From Streptomyces sp. V4I8 (lineage in GTDB: Bacteria; Actinomycetota; Actinomycetes; Streptomycetales; Streptomycetaceae): DNA of 64,000 nt. The position numbers and the translations under genes are program-made. Of this stretch, positions 8,600 through 17,366 are shown piece by piece. Each line of letters starts with the position of its first letter. The stretch's first letter is position 1. The stretch covers positions 62,001-126,000 of the forward strand of contig NZ_JBGCCN010000004.1 in the NCBI RefSeq assembly GCF_041261225.1, read 5' to 3'. The notes under the pieces were generated by a model. It was not told the origin of the DNA. It saw only the letters and a program-made list of their open reading frames with translations, and searched no databases.

Positions 8600-9550
8600 A
8601 TGTCCGAGACCGAGAACCTGCACGGAGCGAAACTGATAGACCCTGTTCAGGGCGAGACCGCCCCGCCGCTCGACGATCCCATGAAGATCTACTTCGAGGC
8701 GTCCAAGCTCCATTCGCCTGCTCTCGACCGGGACGTGCCGGGAGGCCTCACGCTCGTAAAGGCCGACGAGCTGCGCCTGCTGACCCAGCGCGCGGTCCGC
8801 CTCAACCCCAACCGCCCCTTCCTGCAGCTGCCTCACCCTGCGCCTGTGGCCGCCGAACTGACCAAGGTGATCAAGGCCGGGCGCAGCGCCGAGGTCTTCC
8901 GCGGCAACAACCTCCGACTGCCGTTCCTGTCCGGGCTGCTGCAGCACTCCTACCGGGTACGCCTGATGGGGGACTGGCCGCGCCGTCCCATCCCGTCGGG
9001 CGGCGCTCTGTACCCGCTCGACCTGTATGTGATCGCCCAGCGTGTGGGAGGGCTGGAGCCGGGGCTTTATCACTACGACCCATTCCGTCATGCGCTGACA
9101 CAACTGCGGAATGTCGACCATGACACCCTCCAACTGGCCACACTCCAGCCGGAGATGGCCCGCGAGGCGGCGGCGATGCTCGTCATCGGCGCCTCGTTCT
9201 GGCGCTCCCGCTTCAAGTACGGTCAGCGAGCACTGCGGTTCTGCCTGCTGGAGGCAGGGCATCTACAGCAGAACCTGCTGCTTCTCGCCACGGCCTACGG
9301 CCTCGCGTCGCGGCCCATCGCGGAGTTCCTCGACGACGACTTCACCGCAGCTCTGGGCTACGACGGAGTCAACGAGGCGCCCCTCTACATCACGCTGGTC
9401 GGTTCATCCAACGAGAACGGCACCAAGCCTGAGGGAAATGCCCCTGCCCTCGTGGAGAACGGCACGAAGCCCGCAGAGAACGGCACGAAGGCCCCGGAAA
9501 ACGGCACGAAGCCCGCAGAGAACGGCACAGCGGAGTCGCCTGGGTCATGA
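8600..9550 (+). CDS. SagB-type nitroreductase-family oxidoreductase with ENGT-repeat tail
   Basis: A 316-residue FMN-dependent oxidoreductase of the SagB/nitroreductase family. ATG at 8600 follows GGAGG by 6 nt. Typical segments include Pro-Ser-Gly-Gly-Ala-Leu-Tyr-Pro-Leu ('PSGGALYPL') near residue 134, Gly-Leu-Tyr-His-Tyr-Asp, and Glu-Ala-Gly-His-x-x-Gln-Asn ('EAGHLQQN') near residue 218. SagB proteins oxidise azolines to azoles in thiazole/oxazole-modified peptides, and relatives act in other pathways. No cyclodehydratase (YcaO) is in the window, so the substrate is unknown. After the domain (residue about 270) comes a tail with five ENGT units, unusual for the family. The IS-broken small gene lies directly upstream. 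Confidence 0.8.
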   Translation: MSETENLHGAKLIDPVQGETAPPLDDPMKIYFEASKLHSPALDRDVPGGLTLVKADELRLLTQRAVRLNPNRPFLQLPHPAPVAAELTKVIKAGRSAEVFRGNNLRLPFLSGLLQHSYRVRLMGDWPRRPIPSGGALYPLDLYVIAQRVGGLEPGLYHYDPFRHALTQLRNVDHDTLQLATLQPEMAREAAAMLVIGASFWRSRFKYGQRALRFCLLEAGHLQQNLLLLATAYGLASRPIAEFLDDDFTAALGYDGVNEAPLYITLVGSSNENGTKPEGNAPALVENGTKPAENGTKAPENGTKPAENGTAESPGS

Positions 9551-10611
9551 CTGACCGGCACCCGTGCGCCACGACCGCGGACCGCCTGACCTTATGCGCG
9601 GTCTCGGGCACGCGACGCGGCCCCGGCCGGCGAGGGCCGCTCACCGCCAGTGATCCCTGACTCCGGTACGACAGAGTCACCGTGCTGCACGCGCTCATGA
9701 CGGAAGCGGTCCCTTGCCACGGCCAGGTCACGCCGTCCCTGGGCGGTGTGACCTGGCCCGGTAATCCAGGGCAGCAGGCAGCTCCGCCATGCGCAATGAC
9801 CGGCGTATGCGCCCGCAGGCACCAGCCCTGACACTCCCTCACGGCACATCCTGAACGCTGTATGCCTCTCGGGCCGCACGTCCGACGCTCATGTGTCAGC
9901 CTTTGCCCTCCTGATTCCCGCCTCTGCCGCATCGAGTGTCGAAGCGAGGTAGCGAAGGGAGACCGAGAATCGGCGAAAAGCCTCCGCTCACCGCATGCCC
10001 AGGGGCGATCTATCATGTGCTGAGCGCTACACGTGTCAACAGCGTGCTTCTGCCCGCCAGTTGTCCTCCTGCGCCCCGCTGACCACGGGATGGCGCACCG
10101 TGCCGACCACACGGTGTCCAGGAACGACCGGGCAGAAGAAGGAACCGGCACCCGCCACTCGGGGGAACAAAGGGGCTGCACAACTGACGGGTCACAGAGC
10201 AGGCACGGCACCAGCCGGCTCCCTCGCGATCGAAATTCCAGCACATGTCCCGGAGTGGGGTGTCTGCGGGAACTGCGCGGTGACATCCGGTCGGGCCATA
10301 CGGCCCTGTCCTCTTCCAGGCCGACGCCATCCACTCACGCTCGCACCGACCACATCCGCGGCGCCCCCGGTGGAAGCCTTGTCCCCGCACCGTTCCGGAT
10401 CTGAGGAGTCCACGATCAACGAGCCGAATGTCCTGAGGACTTCGCATGGCAGAAAGCCGCAGCGCACACAGGCACGGAGGAGCTTCGAAGGCCCCCTGAA
10501 GGCCGACGACAGCATGCGTTGCGACGACCGGGAACCAGCACCGTCCCACACGGCGTACCGGATACGCACCGTGGAACACATTGCCGACAGCCTCGGCGAG
10601 GGGAGCCGGTA
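9551..10611. other. Long intergenic region with one hairpin, no supported gene
   Basis: About 1 kb separates the SagB-type gene from the response regulator. Several frames of 100-300 codons are open on both strands and overlap one another. None has a convincing ribosome site or protein-like sequence. The one clear structure is the hairpin at 9721-9758. Confidence 0.4.
9721..9758 (+). terminator. Hairpin downstream of the SagB-type gene
   Basis: A perfect 11-bp inverted repeat (9721-9731 with 9748-9758) has a 16-nt loop. It is 170 nt after the preceding stop and could be its terminator. Confidence 0.45.
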
Positions 10612-11388
10612 ATGGGCCTGGAACCCACCAGGCCCATCAAAGCCGCTGTCATCGCGCCACACCCCGTCACCGTCGCCGGACTGGCTGCGGTGATCGACGC
10701 CCAGCCGGACATGGCCGTAGTCGTCACCGCCGCCTCCGTGGCAGCGGGACTGCCTGACATCCTGCGTACGGAACCGAATGCCGCGATCGTCGAGATCGGA
10801 CCCGGCGTCCACGGGGCACCGATCCCTGATCTCATCGACGCTCTGCGGCAACAGGGAGGCCGGACGGCCATCATCGCCTTCACCGACGAGCCCCGGCATG
10901 TCGTCACGGCTCTCAAGGAGGGCGCCCGCGGCTTTCTCCTCAAGGACTGCCCCACGGACGAAATCGTGGCTAGTCTGCACCAAGCCGTGCGCGGTGCGAT
11001 CCCGGTCTCCACTCGCACCCTGCCTCACCTCGTCTCCGAAGTCATGTCCCCTACCGTGACACCGGCGCTCACCATGCGGGAGCGTGAGGTACTGAGCCTG
11101 GTAGCCGGCGGTCAGTCCAACTCACGTATCGCGGAGTCCCTGCATGTCTCCGAAGCAACCGTCAAAACCCATATGCGCCGCGTGTTCCACAAACTCGACG
11201 TAAGCGATCGCGCCTCCGCCGTAGCTCTGGCCATGTCCAGGGGCCTACTGACGCTGGAGGACCAGTCGGAGTCGTTCCGACCTCTGGCTCCCTACGTTCA
11301 ACCTGGCGCCGAAGAGTGCTGTCCGCACCGCCGGGCCGACCGTACGGCGAGCCGGAACGACGCGGAACCGGGGAAGACCGAAGGATGA
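10612..11388 (+). CDS. NarL/LuxR-type response regulator with non-canonical receiver domain
   Basis: A 258-residue DNA-binding regulator. ATG at 10612 is preceded by GAGGGGAG at 8-9 nt; the frame is open further upstream without such a site. The receiver-like domain (about 8-125) keeps the Lys of Gly-Phe-Leu-Leu-Lys-Asp, but the expected acidic pair at its start is replaced (Ile-Ala-Pro-His-Pro) and the phospho-acceptor Asp position reads Glu (Ile-Val-Glu-Ile-Gly). It is therefore probably not switched by phosphorylation. The LuxR helix-turn-helix is at about 150-205 (LTMREREVLSLVAGG, then SNSRIAESLHVS). No histidine kinase is nearby. It may control itself, the GGDEF-like gene downstream or the SagB-type locus (inference). 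Confidence 0.85.
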   Translation: MGLEPTRPIKAAVIAPHPVTVAGLAAVIDAQPDMAVVVTAASVAAGLPDILRTEPNAAIVEIGPGVHGAPIPDLIDALRQQGGRTAIIAFTDEPRHVVTALKEGARGFLLKDCPTDEIVASLHQAVRGAIPVSTRTLPHLVSEVMSPTVTPALTMREREVLSLVAGGQSNSRIAESLHVSEATVKTHMRRVFHKLDVSDRASAVALAMSRGLLTLEDQSESFRPLAPYVQPGAEECCPHRRADRTASRNDAEPGKTEG

Positions 11389-11399
11389 CCACCTTCGCA

Positions 11400-11520
11400 T
11401 TGCGCCGGAATGGTCTGATAGATCGGTATAAACGATATAGACTGTTATAGTAACCTACGATTCAAAAGTCGTAACTGATAGTGAAGCCCTGTCAGCGACC
11501 GGCCTCGTTCCCGCCATCGG
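11400..11520 (+). promoter_or_regulatory. AT-rich promoter region before the GGDEF-like gene
   Basis: The stretch around 11415-11480 is far richer in A/T than its surroundings and includes TATAGT- and TATAAA-like hexamers (for example near 11447). It is the likely promoter of the gene at 11531. A GGAGG ribosome site follows at about 11518. Confidence 0.4.
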
Positions 11521-11530
11521 AGGCTGGATG

Positions 11531-12448
11531 ATGGACCCGACTGGCAAGCCTGGCCCGCCCTGGCGTACGTGGTGCGCCGACAGCCGCGAGGACCCGGTGA
11601 CCGGCCTGGTCGCCTTTCCGGACTTCCACAAGCGGATACCCGCTCATGTCGCGGCCACGCTGCGAGGAGAGGGTCTGGTGGGGCTCGCGATCGGAGACGT
11701 AGACGGTCTCAAGAGCCATGTCGAGCGTGTCAACGCCGACGACCCCGACTGCTACGGACACCTCGCCGGCAACAAAGTGATGACCCGTCTCGGCATGGTC
11801 ACGCGTGAGTGGTTCCACGAGCAGCTCTGGCGTTCCGGATGTGTGGCCACCTTCGGTGGCGACGAGGTCATCGTGGCCGCCGCGCTGGACGATGCCGTCG
11901 ACTTCTACCGGTCCATCCTCCAGCTGAGCGACCGGCTCGCCGGTGCGCTGCCGGTCCCTGTGTCCTTCGCGCTGGCCTTTGCCTCCGCCGACAACCTCCC
12001 GACTGAACGCAGTGGCGGCTGGCAGTGCCTCCTCATGGACCGCCTGCTGACCACGGTGGACCGCTGTCTGTTTCTCCACAAGGCTGCCCGTCTCGCCTGC
12101 GGCGGCCAAGGCGGAACCAGTGTCATCACCGAACTCCCGCTACCAGGCCAGAGGGCCGCGCTACGGAATCGCCGCACACTGCTGCCCTTACCGACCGCCG
12201 CAGAGGAATTGCACGTGCTGGCCCATCCAGCCGGTCCCGAAGCTCTCGGCATGCTGCTCTTGCCATGTTCCGGACCGGCTGAGCCGAGTGGCAGCCCGCT
12301 TCGGATCACTTTCCCGGACGGTTCAACGCGTACGACTCGTCCGATCTCCCTCCATGGCCAGGCCGCTGTTCGCCACGAGGCGGCCCACTTCGCGGGGCCA
12401 AACCTGCCGCTCACACTCCGGCCCATGCGCGAGGGATCCAGCCACTAG
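11531..12448 (+). CDS. Stand-alone GGDEF-like protein (putative nucleotide cyclase)
   Basis: A 305-residue soluble protein. Two adjacent ATGs occur at 11528 and 11531, and the second is better spaced (7 nt) from GGAGG. The N-terminal half resembles a GGDEF domain: Asp-Pro-Val-Thr-Gly-Leu near residue 21, Ile-Gly-Asp-Val-Asp-Gly-Leu (metal-binding Asp strand) near 55, Gly-His-Leu-Ala-Gly-Asn-Lys near 80, and the active loop Phe-Gly-Gly-Asp-Glu-Val near residue 110. No RxxD inhibitory site precedes the loop. The C-terminal 120 residues are Pro/Leu-rich and unrecognised. If active it would make cyclic di-GMP or a related dinucleotide. No PAS, GAF or membrane segment is attached, unlike most Streptomyces diguanylate cyclases. 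One TTA codon lies in the C-terminal part. Confidence 0.65.
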   Translation: MDPTGKPGPPWRTWCADSREDPVTGLVAFPDFHKRIPAHVAATLRGEGLVGLAIGDVDGLKSHVERVNADDPDCYGHLAGNKVMTRLGMVTREWFHEQLWRSGCVATFGGDEVIVAAALDDAVDFYRSILQLSDRLAGALPVPVSFALAFASADNLPTERSGGWQCLLMDRLLTTVDRCLFLHKAARLACGGQGGTSVITELPLPGQRAALRNRRTLLPLPTAAEELHVLAHPAGPEALGMLLLPCSGPAEPSGSPLRITFPDGSTRTTRPISLHGQAAVRHEAAHFAGPNLPLTLRPMREGSSH

Positions 12449-12474
12449 ATCACTCTCGTGTACGGCTGGGTACG

Positions 12475-12517
12475 CCTGTGGGTCCGGTCGCCAGGTGTTG
12501 GTGGCCGGGCCCACAGG
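12475..12517. terminator. Bidirectional hairpin between convergent genes
   Basis: A 13-bp inverted repeat with one mismatch (12475-12487 with 12505-12517) lies between the GGDEF-like gene (plus) and the surface protein gene (minus). It can serve both. Confidence 0.6.
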
Positions 12518-12539
12518 GTGTCTGTCTATGGGCGGGTGT

Positions 12540-15266
12540 TTATCGGGTCCTTTCGATGGTGTGGCGTCGGCGGTGGTGGTAGAGGGTGCCGGTGAGGGTC
12601 AGGAGTGCGGCGGCGGCGGTGCCGATGGCCGGGTCGATGACGGGGACGTCGATCTCGGTCGGGTCACACGCCTTGTCGTTGCTGGGGTTGGGGTCGGGCT
12701 CGTTGCCCATGACCACCGCACAGTTCTCGATCATCGTGTCGACGGGCGGGTTCGGGGCCAGTCCGCGGACGGTGATGATGTGGCTCTGCCCCACCTTGAG
12801 CGGACCGCCGGTGCAGGTGAGGATCTGGTTGTTGATGCTGCACCCGGGGTCGGCGGTACGGGCGTCGGTGATCCCGGCCGGGATGGGGTCGGTCACCTTC
12901 CAGCCGGTCGAGTCGTTGGGGCCGTTGTTGGTGACGGTGACCTGGTATTCGATGGCCGCTCCGCCCAGGACCTTGGCGGGGGCGGTCTTGTCGACGCCCA
13001 GGTCGACGCTGGACTTGGTGAACCCGAAGTCGCCGCTGTGGTTGTTCTGCCCCGCGCCCTGCGGGGTGACGGTGATGGCCGGGAACGGGCTGCCGCCGGT
13101 CTCGCCGTTGGAGTCGATCTGCTCGTTGTCGCCGACGTTCGGACGGGTAGGCGACGAGCCCTCCAGGACTCCGCCGGCCTGGTAGTCGGCCGGGTTGTCC
13201 ATCTTGATGGTGTACGTCCGGCCGTACTGCAGGTCCTCGGCCGCCACGTTCTTGGTGATCGTGGAATCGAAGTAGTACTCACCCCGTGAGTTGGTGACCG
13301 TGGTGCCGATCTTGTTGCCGTCCGCGTCATACAGATTCACCGTCGCACCCACCAACGGCTGCTCACCCGGATCCTGGATACCGTCCTCATCCGTGTCCTG
13401 CCACACCCGGTTACCCAACTGCAACGGCGCCTGATCACACATCGTCTCCAGGTCACCCATGCCGCGCGACTTACCGAAGTCGTCGTTCAGGTAAAGGCCG
13501 CCGTTGTTGAAATCGGACACGCGGGTGCCGTTGCTGCGGTTGAGATAGTGCAGACCGTGCCCGGTGATCGGGTCCCGGATGGGGTCCTCCGAGATCATGG
13601 GCATGCTTGTCTCCACCTTGGAGATAGCCACCGATCCCTCAGCGGTCTCTGAGTGCCAACCCGCATAGTTTGCGTAGTCGCCGGGGTAGAACTCCCGGGC
13701 GTCCAGGGGCTGAAGTCCACCGTTGGTTTCCAAGGTGTCGTTTGCCGTGCAGCCGCCGTTGCCGTCCAGGACGAACATGTGGTTGCTGCCACGGCACGCC
13801 CGGTTGATGTCACCACCGTTGAGTGCCGACGTTGCGGGGGTGCCGGGAAAGTCCGGCAGGGCCCAGCCGGCGCGGTCGGCGAAGCGGTCGGCGAAGCTGA
13901 CGACCATGTCGCCGTTGACCTCGAAGTCGATGTCGGAGAGCTCCGGCTCCGGGTTCGCGATGCCGCCCGGCGGGCAGACCACGCCGTCCTGGGTCGCGGG
14001 CCGGGTGTTGGTCCAGGGATACCAGCTGCGGCCCTTGCAGAAATCTGCGTTCCGCGGCGAATGAGCGTAGCGGGGGTAAACCAGGTCCTGGTCCATGACT
14101 TTGCCGGTGAACTGGCCCGTGGTCGGGTCGAAGCCTTGCACGACAGCCCGCATGTCGTTCTTGTTGCCGGTGGACTGCGCCGAGCACACGCCGCCGACAT
14201 AGACCTTGCCGTCCTGGATGCCCAGACCGAAGGGGCGCCAGTCACCGGCCGCGGCACAGCCCGGGTCCGGGATGGAGTAGGAGGCCTTCGGCGCGGCGGC
14301 GGTGGCCTGCATGGCGTCGTAACGGTAGAGCCTGCGGTCGTGCAGGTTGACGACGAACAGGTCCTTGCCGTCCGGGGTGATGTCCAGGTCACCCAGCGAC
14401 TCCTTGCCCACCACCGGACCGAACGCCAAGTCCATGTTGACGCCCGGCTGGTGCGGGGTGGTGCCGGGATTGGGGACCCGGGTGAACAACGCGGTCTGCC
14501 CGTTGGCCGGGTTGGTCCGGTAGATCGCACCGGGGCCCCCGGGACCGTACTTGGAGCCCCGCTTCGCGTACGCGGACGTGAACAGCTGCCTGGTCACCTT
14601 GTTGTAACCAAGACCCCACTGCGTGCCAGTCTCCGCCTCAGTCGACAAGTCCGTGACCAGGCCAGGGTTTGCAACGGCGTCACCGCGCGTGTTGAACGTG
14701 AACGACGACAGCGTGCGCTTGCTCGGCGGCGCGGCAGTCGGAATGTTGGCGTTCTGGCAGACGGCAGCCAGTCGGACATTCCTCTGGCAGTAGTCCTCCG
14801 GGCTCCAGAAGGAGGTCGTGACCTCCACGTTCTTACCGCCCGACAGGTCCACGAACTCCACGTTCGAGGACAGCACGGTCCGGTCCAGCAGATCGGTCCG
14901 CGGTGAGGCCTGGCCGGGCGAGTACACCTTCGGATCCGGGTTCTTCACCTCGATCCGGTACTTCCCCTTGGACAGACTGCTGCCCGGGTCCAGCTTCACC
15001 ACACCGTTCGCATCCGTGGTCCCGGTGACCGAGTTGCCCGCGTCATCGGTCAGTACGACCTGGACCCCGGCCCAGCCCGGCTCCAGCACCGAGTCCCATC
15101 GACCGTTCGCATTCACCTCCCGCACCACACGAACCGTCGCCTGACCATCCCCGCTGTCAGCCCACGCCGACGACACCACACCCGTCGCCGCAAGCGACGC
15201 CGCCAACGCACTCGATAACGCCAAAGACATCCCACCGGCCCACCGCCGGCGCTGCCGTAGTCCCAT
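12540..15266 (-). CDS. Large secreted surface protein with SdrD/Cna-B-like and DUF11 domains
   Basis: 908 residues from ATG at 15266, chosen because a signal peptide starts there (Arg-Gln-Arg-Arg-Arg, then a long Ala/Leu/Ser core ending at Ala-Trp-Ala) and CGGGAG precedes it; an ATG at 15314 is also in frame. After the signal comes a first Cna-B/SdrD-like beta domain (about 40-125), then a 400-residue region with propeller-like features ('LGDLDITPDGKDLFV', 'VYVGGV'), then an SdrD B-type domain near 620-740 ('LGNRVWQDTDEDGIQDPGE') and a DUF11 repeat near 750-860. The C-terminus is a hydrophobic helix followed by His/Arg, without a sortase motif, so it is probably membrane-anchored. A role in cell surface structure or adhesion is inferred. 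Confidence 0.8.
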   Translation of the reverse strand: MGLRQRRRWAGGMSLALSSALAASLAATGVVSSAWADSGDGQATVRVVREVNANGRWDSVLEPGWAGVQVVLTDDAGNSVTGTTDANGVVKLDPGSSLSKGKYRIEVKNPDPKVYSPGQASPRTDLLDRTVLSSNVEFVDLSGGKNVEVTTSFWSPEDYCQRNVRLAAVCQNANIPTAAPPSKRTLSSFTFNTRGDAVANPGLVTDLSTEAETGTQWGLGYNKVTRQLFTSAYAKRGSKYGPGGPGAIYRTNPANGQTALFTRVPNPGTTPHQPGVNMDLAFGPVVGKESLGDLDITPDGKDLFVVNLHDRRLYRYDAMQATAAAPKASYSIPDPGCAAAGDWRPFGLGIQDGKVYVGGVCSAQSTGNKNDMRAVVQGFDPTTGQFTGKVMDQDLVYPRYAHSPRNADFCKGRSWYPWTNTRPATQDGVVCPPGGIANPEPELSDIDFEVNGDMVVSFADRFADRAGWALPDFPGTPATSALNGGDINRACRGSNHMFVLDGNGGCTANDTLETNGGLQPLDAREFYPGDYANYAGWHSETAEGSVAISKVETSMPMISEDPIRDPITGHGLHYLNRSNGTRVSDFNNGGLYLNDDFGKSRGMGDLETMCDQAPLQLGNRVWQDTDEDGIQDPGEQPLVGATVNLYDADGNKIGTTVTNSRGEYYFDSTITKNVAAEDLQYGRTYTIKMDNPADYQAGGVLEGSSPTRPNVGDNEQIDSNGETGGSPFPAITVTPQGAGQNNHSGDFGFTKSSVDLGVDKTAPAKVLGGAAIEYQVTVTNNGPNDSTGWKVTDPIPAGITDARTADPGCSINNQILTCTGGPLKVGQSHIITVRGLAPNPPVDTMIENCAVVMGNEPDPNPSNDKACDPTEIDVPVIDPAIGTAAAALLTLTGTLYHHRRRHTIERTR

Positions 15267-15532
15267 CACCAACAATCTCCCGTAACTGGATATACGTCCG
15301 CGACGTCTGTTCATTCAGACCGGACGCGCTGGTAAAGATCTCAGCGCCTTCTCCATATGACGAACAGACGAGCTAAACGAGTGAGCACCCATTTTTCAGG
15401 TGCCGCCAGTAACGAGAGCAGAGAAAGTTCAGGTAATCATTCTTTCACACGGCGGCCGTGAATTAACCGGAGAGCCGGAAAATATTATGCATTGGATACG
15501 TGCGATTTGCCTATCGTTGATGTTATCAACGG
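15267..15532. promoter_or_regulatory. Intergenic promoter region of the surface protein
   Basis: AT-richer DNA around 15415-15535 separates two minus-strand genes. It probably carries the promoter of the surface protein gene. No clear operator or hairpin was found. Confidence 0.35.
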
Positions 15533-16042
15533 CTAGACCTGGGCCGGGACGGAGAGAGGAGGCCATGTCGGTGGTACGACGGACGCCATCCGCAATCCAT
15601 CGCCGAATGACGTCTCGTGAGCACTCGCCGATCGCGCCGTCCGCCTGTCGAATGATTCTCTCGGGGGCAGCTCGGCAGGGATGTGGCGCATCTCGGGCGA
15701 ATGTTGCCCGAGTGACGCAACACGCTGCCAATGTCCCTCTCTCCCCGCGCTGTTGTGCGTGCCGTAACCCTTCACATCGTATGCGTTGTGGGAGTTTCCA
15801 TACGGCTCGTGTGCGTCGGCGGCGACCGGACTCGCGTTGTGCGGATTGCTCCCGAATGCGGCAGGGACCAGTGCGCCCTCGCCGCTGCGGTCACCCGGCG
15901 TAGTCCGGAATGAGTCGACCCACTCCGCGTAGAGGGCGTCGTAGATCGGTGTGGTCTGACTGCTCTGCGCGAAGCTCCGGGGCGGCGATAAGAACGGAAG
16001 CGATCGATAGGACTGATCATGTGGGTGGTCGTATGCGTGCAT
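15533..16042 (-). CDS. Hypothetical protein, 169 residues
   Basis: Not recognised. The composition is protein-like: a His/Tyr-rich start, an Ile-Tyr-Asp-Ala-Leu-Tyr-Ala-Glu-Trp helix at about residues 33-41 followed by Thr-Thr-Pro-Gly-Asp, and a polar, Ser/His-rich remainder. The short 'YxALxAEW...PG' segment recalls the N-termini of small uncharacterised Streptomyces proteins. The ribosome site (GGAA, 5 nt upstream) is weak. A TTA codon lies within the first 20 codons, so expression may depend on bldA. Other frames are open on the opposite strand, so confidence is moderate. Confidence 0.45.
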   Translation of the reverse strand: MHAYDHPHDQSYRSLPFLSPPRSFAQSSQTTPIYDALYAEWVDSFRTTPGDRSGEGALVPAAFGSNPHNASPVAADAHEPYGNSHNAYDVKGYGTHNSAGREGHWQRVASLGQHSPEMRHIPAELPPRESFDRRTARSASAHETSFGDGLRMASVVPPTWPPLSVPAQV

Positions 16043-16264
16043 GTATTTCCAAACGACTCAGCCTCCAAAGAGAAGCGGTCGCGGATGGAGCCAATCGGGA
16101 GAAGACATATGCCGAACGCACGGAGTGGTCGAGCAAGGAAAAGTCGACCTGCCGGGATTTGTCGGATTCCTTACGCAGGCGCGAAGCGGAGATCGAACCA
16201 TTCATCGACGTGCGATCGGGCCCGCCACCTGCAGCAACCCGGTGACGGCAGGCAGTTCACGGCT

Positions 16265-17095
16265 TCATGAGTGTCCGGTGACATCCCGGCCAGGCCGACG
16301 TGTAGCGCTTTCATGCCGGCGCCGGAACGACACGGCACACACAAGATGGCTGCGCGTGCCCACGTCCCAACGCCACGGTGAGCTGACGGCGACGCCCGTT
16401 GCCTCCAAGAGCGGCCCGTTGAGCCGCTCCACGATCGCCAGCGGATTGCATCCCGTGAAGAAATTGCGCTCTTCCAGCAGCGCCGGAAGGAGCGTGGGAA
16501 GCCGGTCTTGCGGCGTGGAGTGCAGCTGGGGACAAGTGTCGGAAGACACCATGTCGTTGACGAGCAGACCGTGACCGCCAGGGCGAAGCAGGCCGAGCAT
16601 GGTCTGAAGATGCGCATCGCGCACGCGGAGCAGGCCCTCGGCCTGCTGTCCTTCTTCCATGGCGCTACTGATCAGTTGAGAGAGCATGGCAGCCGAGACC
16701 ACCACGTCCGCTCCGTCCACGCCCAGGGAGCCGGCGTCCAGCGGTGCGGTCACATCCACTCCCCCATGGATCCGCAACCCAGCCGCGGATCTCATCCCCT
16801 GGCGTTCCACCCCCGTCGCCATGGCAACGGAGTCCAGATCCAACAGGTGAACCGTGCTGAAGGCCTTCACGACCTTGCCCAGTTCGAGATCATTGCAATT
16901 GCCTGCCCCCAGCACCACCAAACGTCCCGGCGTCGCGGGAGCATGAGCCAACACGCATTCGGTCACCTTCGCGCGGTGACGTGCGTAGCATGCCCACAGA
17001 CCGGCTGAAGCGCGGTTCAACTCCCGTTGCCGGACCGCATACATCGATAAAGAGTGCTCGCCCTCGCCTGCCGCATGCTGCGCGCCTAAGAACAT
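16265..17095 (-). CDS. Class I SAM-dependent methyltransferase-like protein
   Basis: A 276-residue protein. ATG at 17095 is preceded by GAGAGG at 7 nt. The nucleotide-binding loop appears as Leu-Val-Val-Leu-Gly-Ala-Gly-Asn-Cys-Asn-Asp near residue 60, and an acidic strand end (Leu-Leu-Asp-Leu-Asp) follows about 25 residues later, where the ribose-binding acidic residue should lie. Leu-Arg-Pro-Gly-Gly-His-Gly near residue 175 matches the usual turn of class I methyltransferases. No substrate-specific motif is visible and neighbours do not define a pathway. Confidence 0.65.
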   Translation of the reverse strand: MFLGAQHAAGEGEHSLSMYAVRQRELNRASAGLWACYARHRAKVTECVLAHAPATPGRLVVLGAGNCNDLELGKVVKAFSTVHLLDLDSVAMATGVERQGMRSAAGLRIHGGVDVTAPLDAGSLGVDGADVVVSAAMLSQLISSAMEEGQQAEGLLRVRDAHLQTMLGLLRPGGHGLLVNDMVSSDTCPQLHSTPQDRLPTLLPALLEERNFFTGCNPLAIVERLNGPLLEATGVAVSSPWRWDVGTRSHLVCAVSFRRRHESATRRPGRDVTGHS

Positions 17096-17366
17096 CGGCA
17101 CCTCTCTTCTCGCAGGCGGGACAGGCTGGACGCTGCAGAGACGTCGGTACAAGCGGCCCATGGTCCAACAGACATTCCTATTTCACGACCCGTAGGAACT
17201 CAGGCCCCCAGGCAGAAGCTTGTTGTGGCCATGCGAAGAAGTTATACACGGGAATTCACCGAGTCCAGCAACCGGCCGACCCGTCCTGCGGATCACGGTG
17301 GGCCTCTCTCCGCTCCCCCAGCGCACATCTCCGCTTCCCTACAGCCCCACCGTCTGAAGCAATGCT

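Noticed and set aside
9390..10612. Open frames of 188-314 codons between the SagB-type gene and the response regulator
   Set aside because: No convincing ribosome site, frames overlap on both strands, and no protein-like composition. Kept as a non-coding region.
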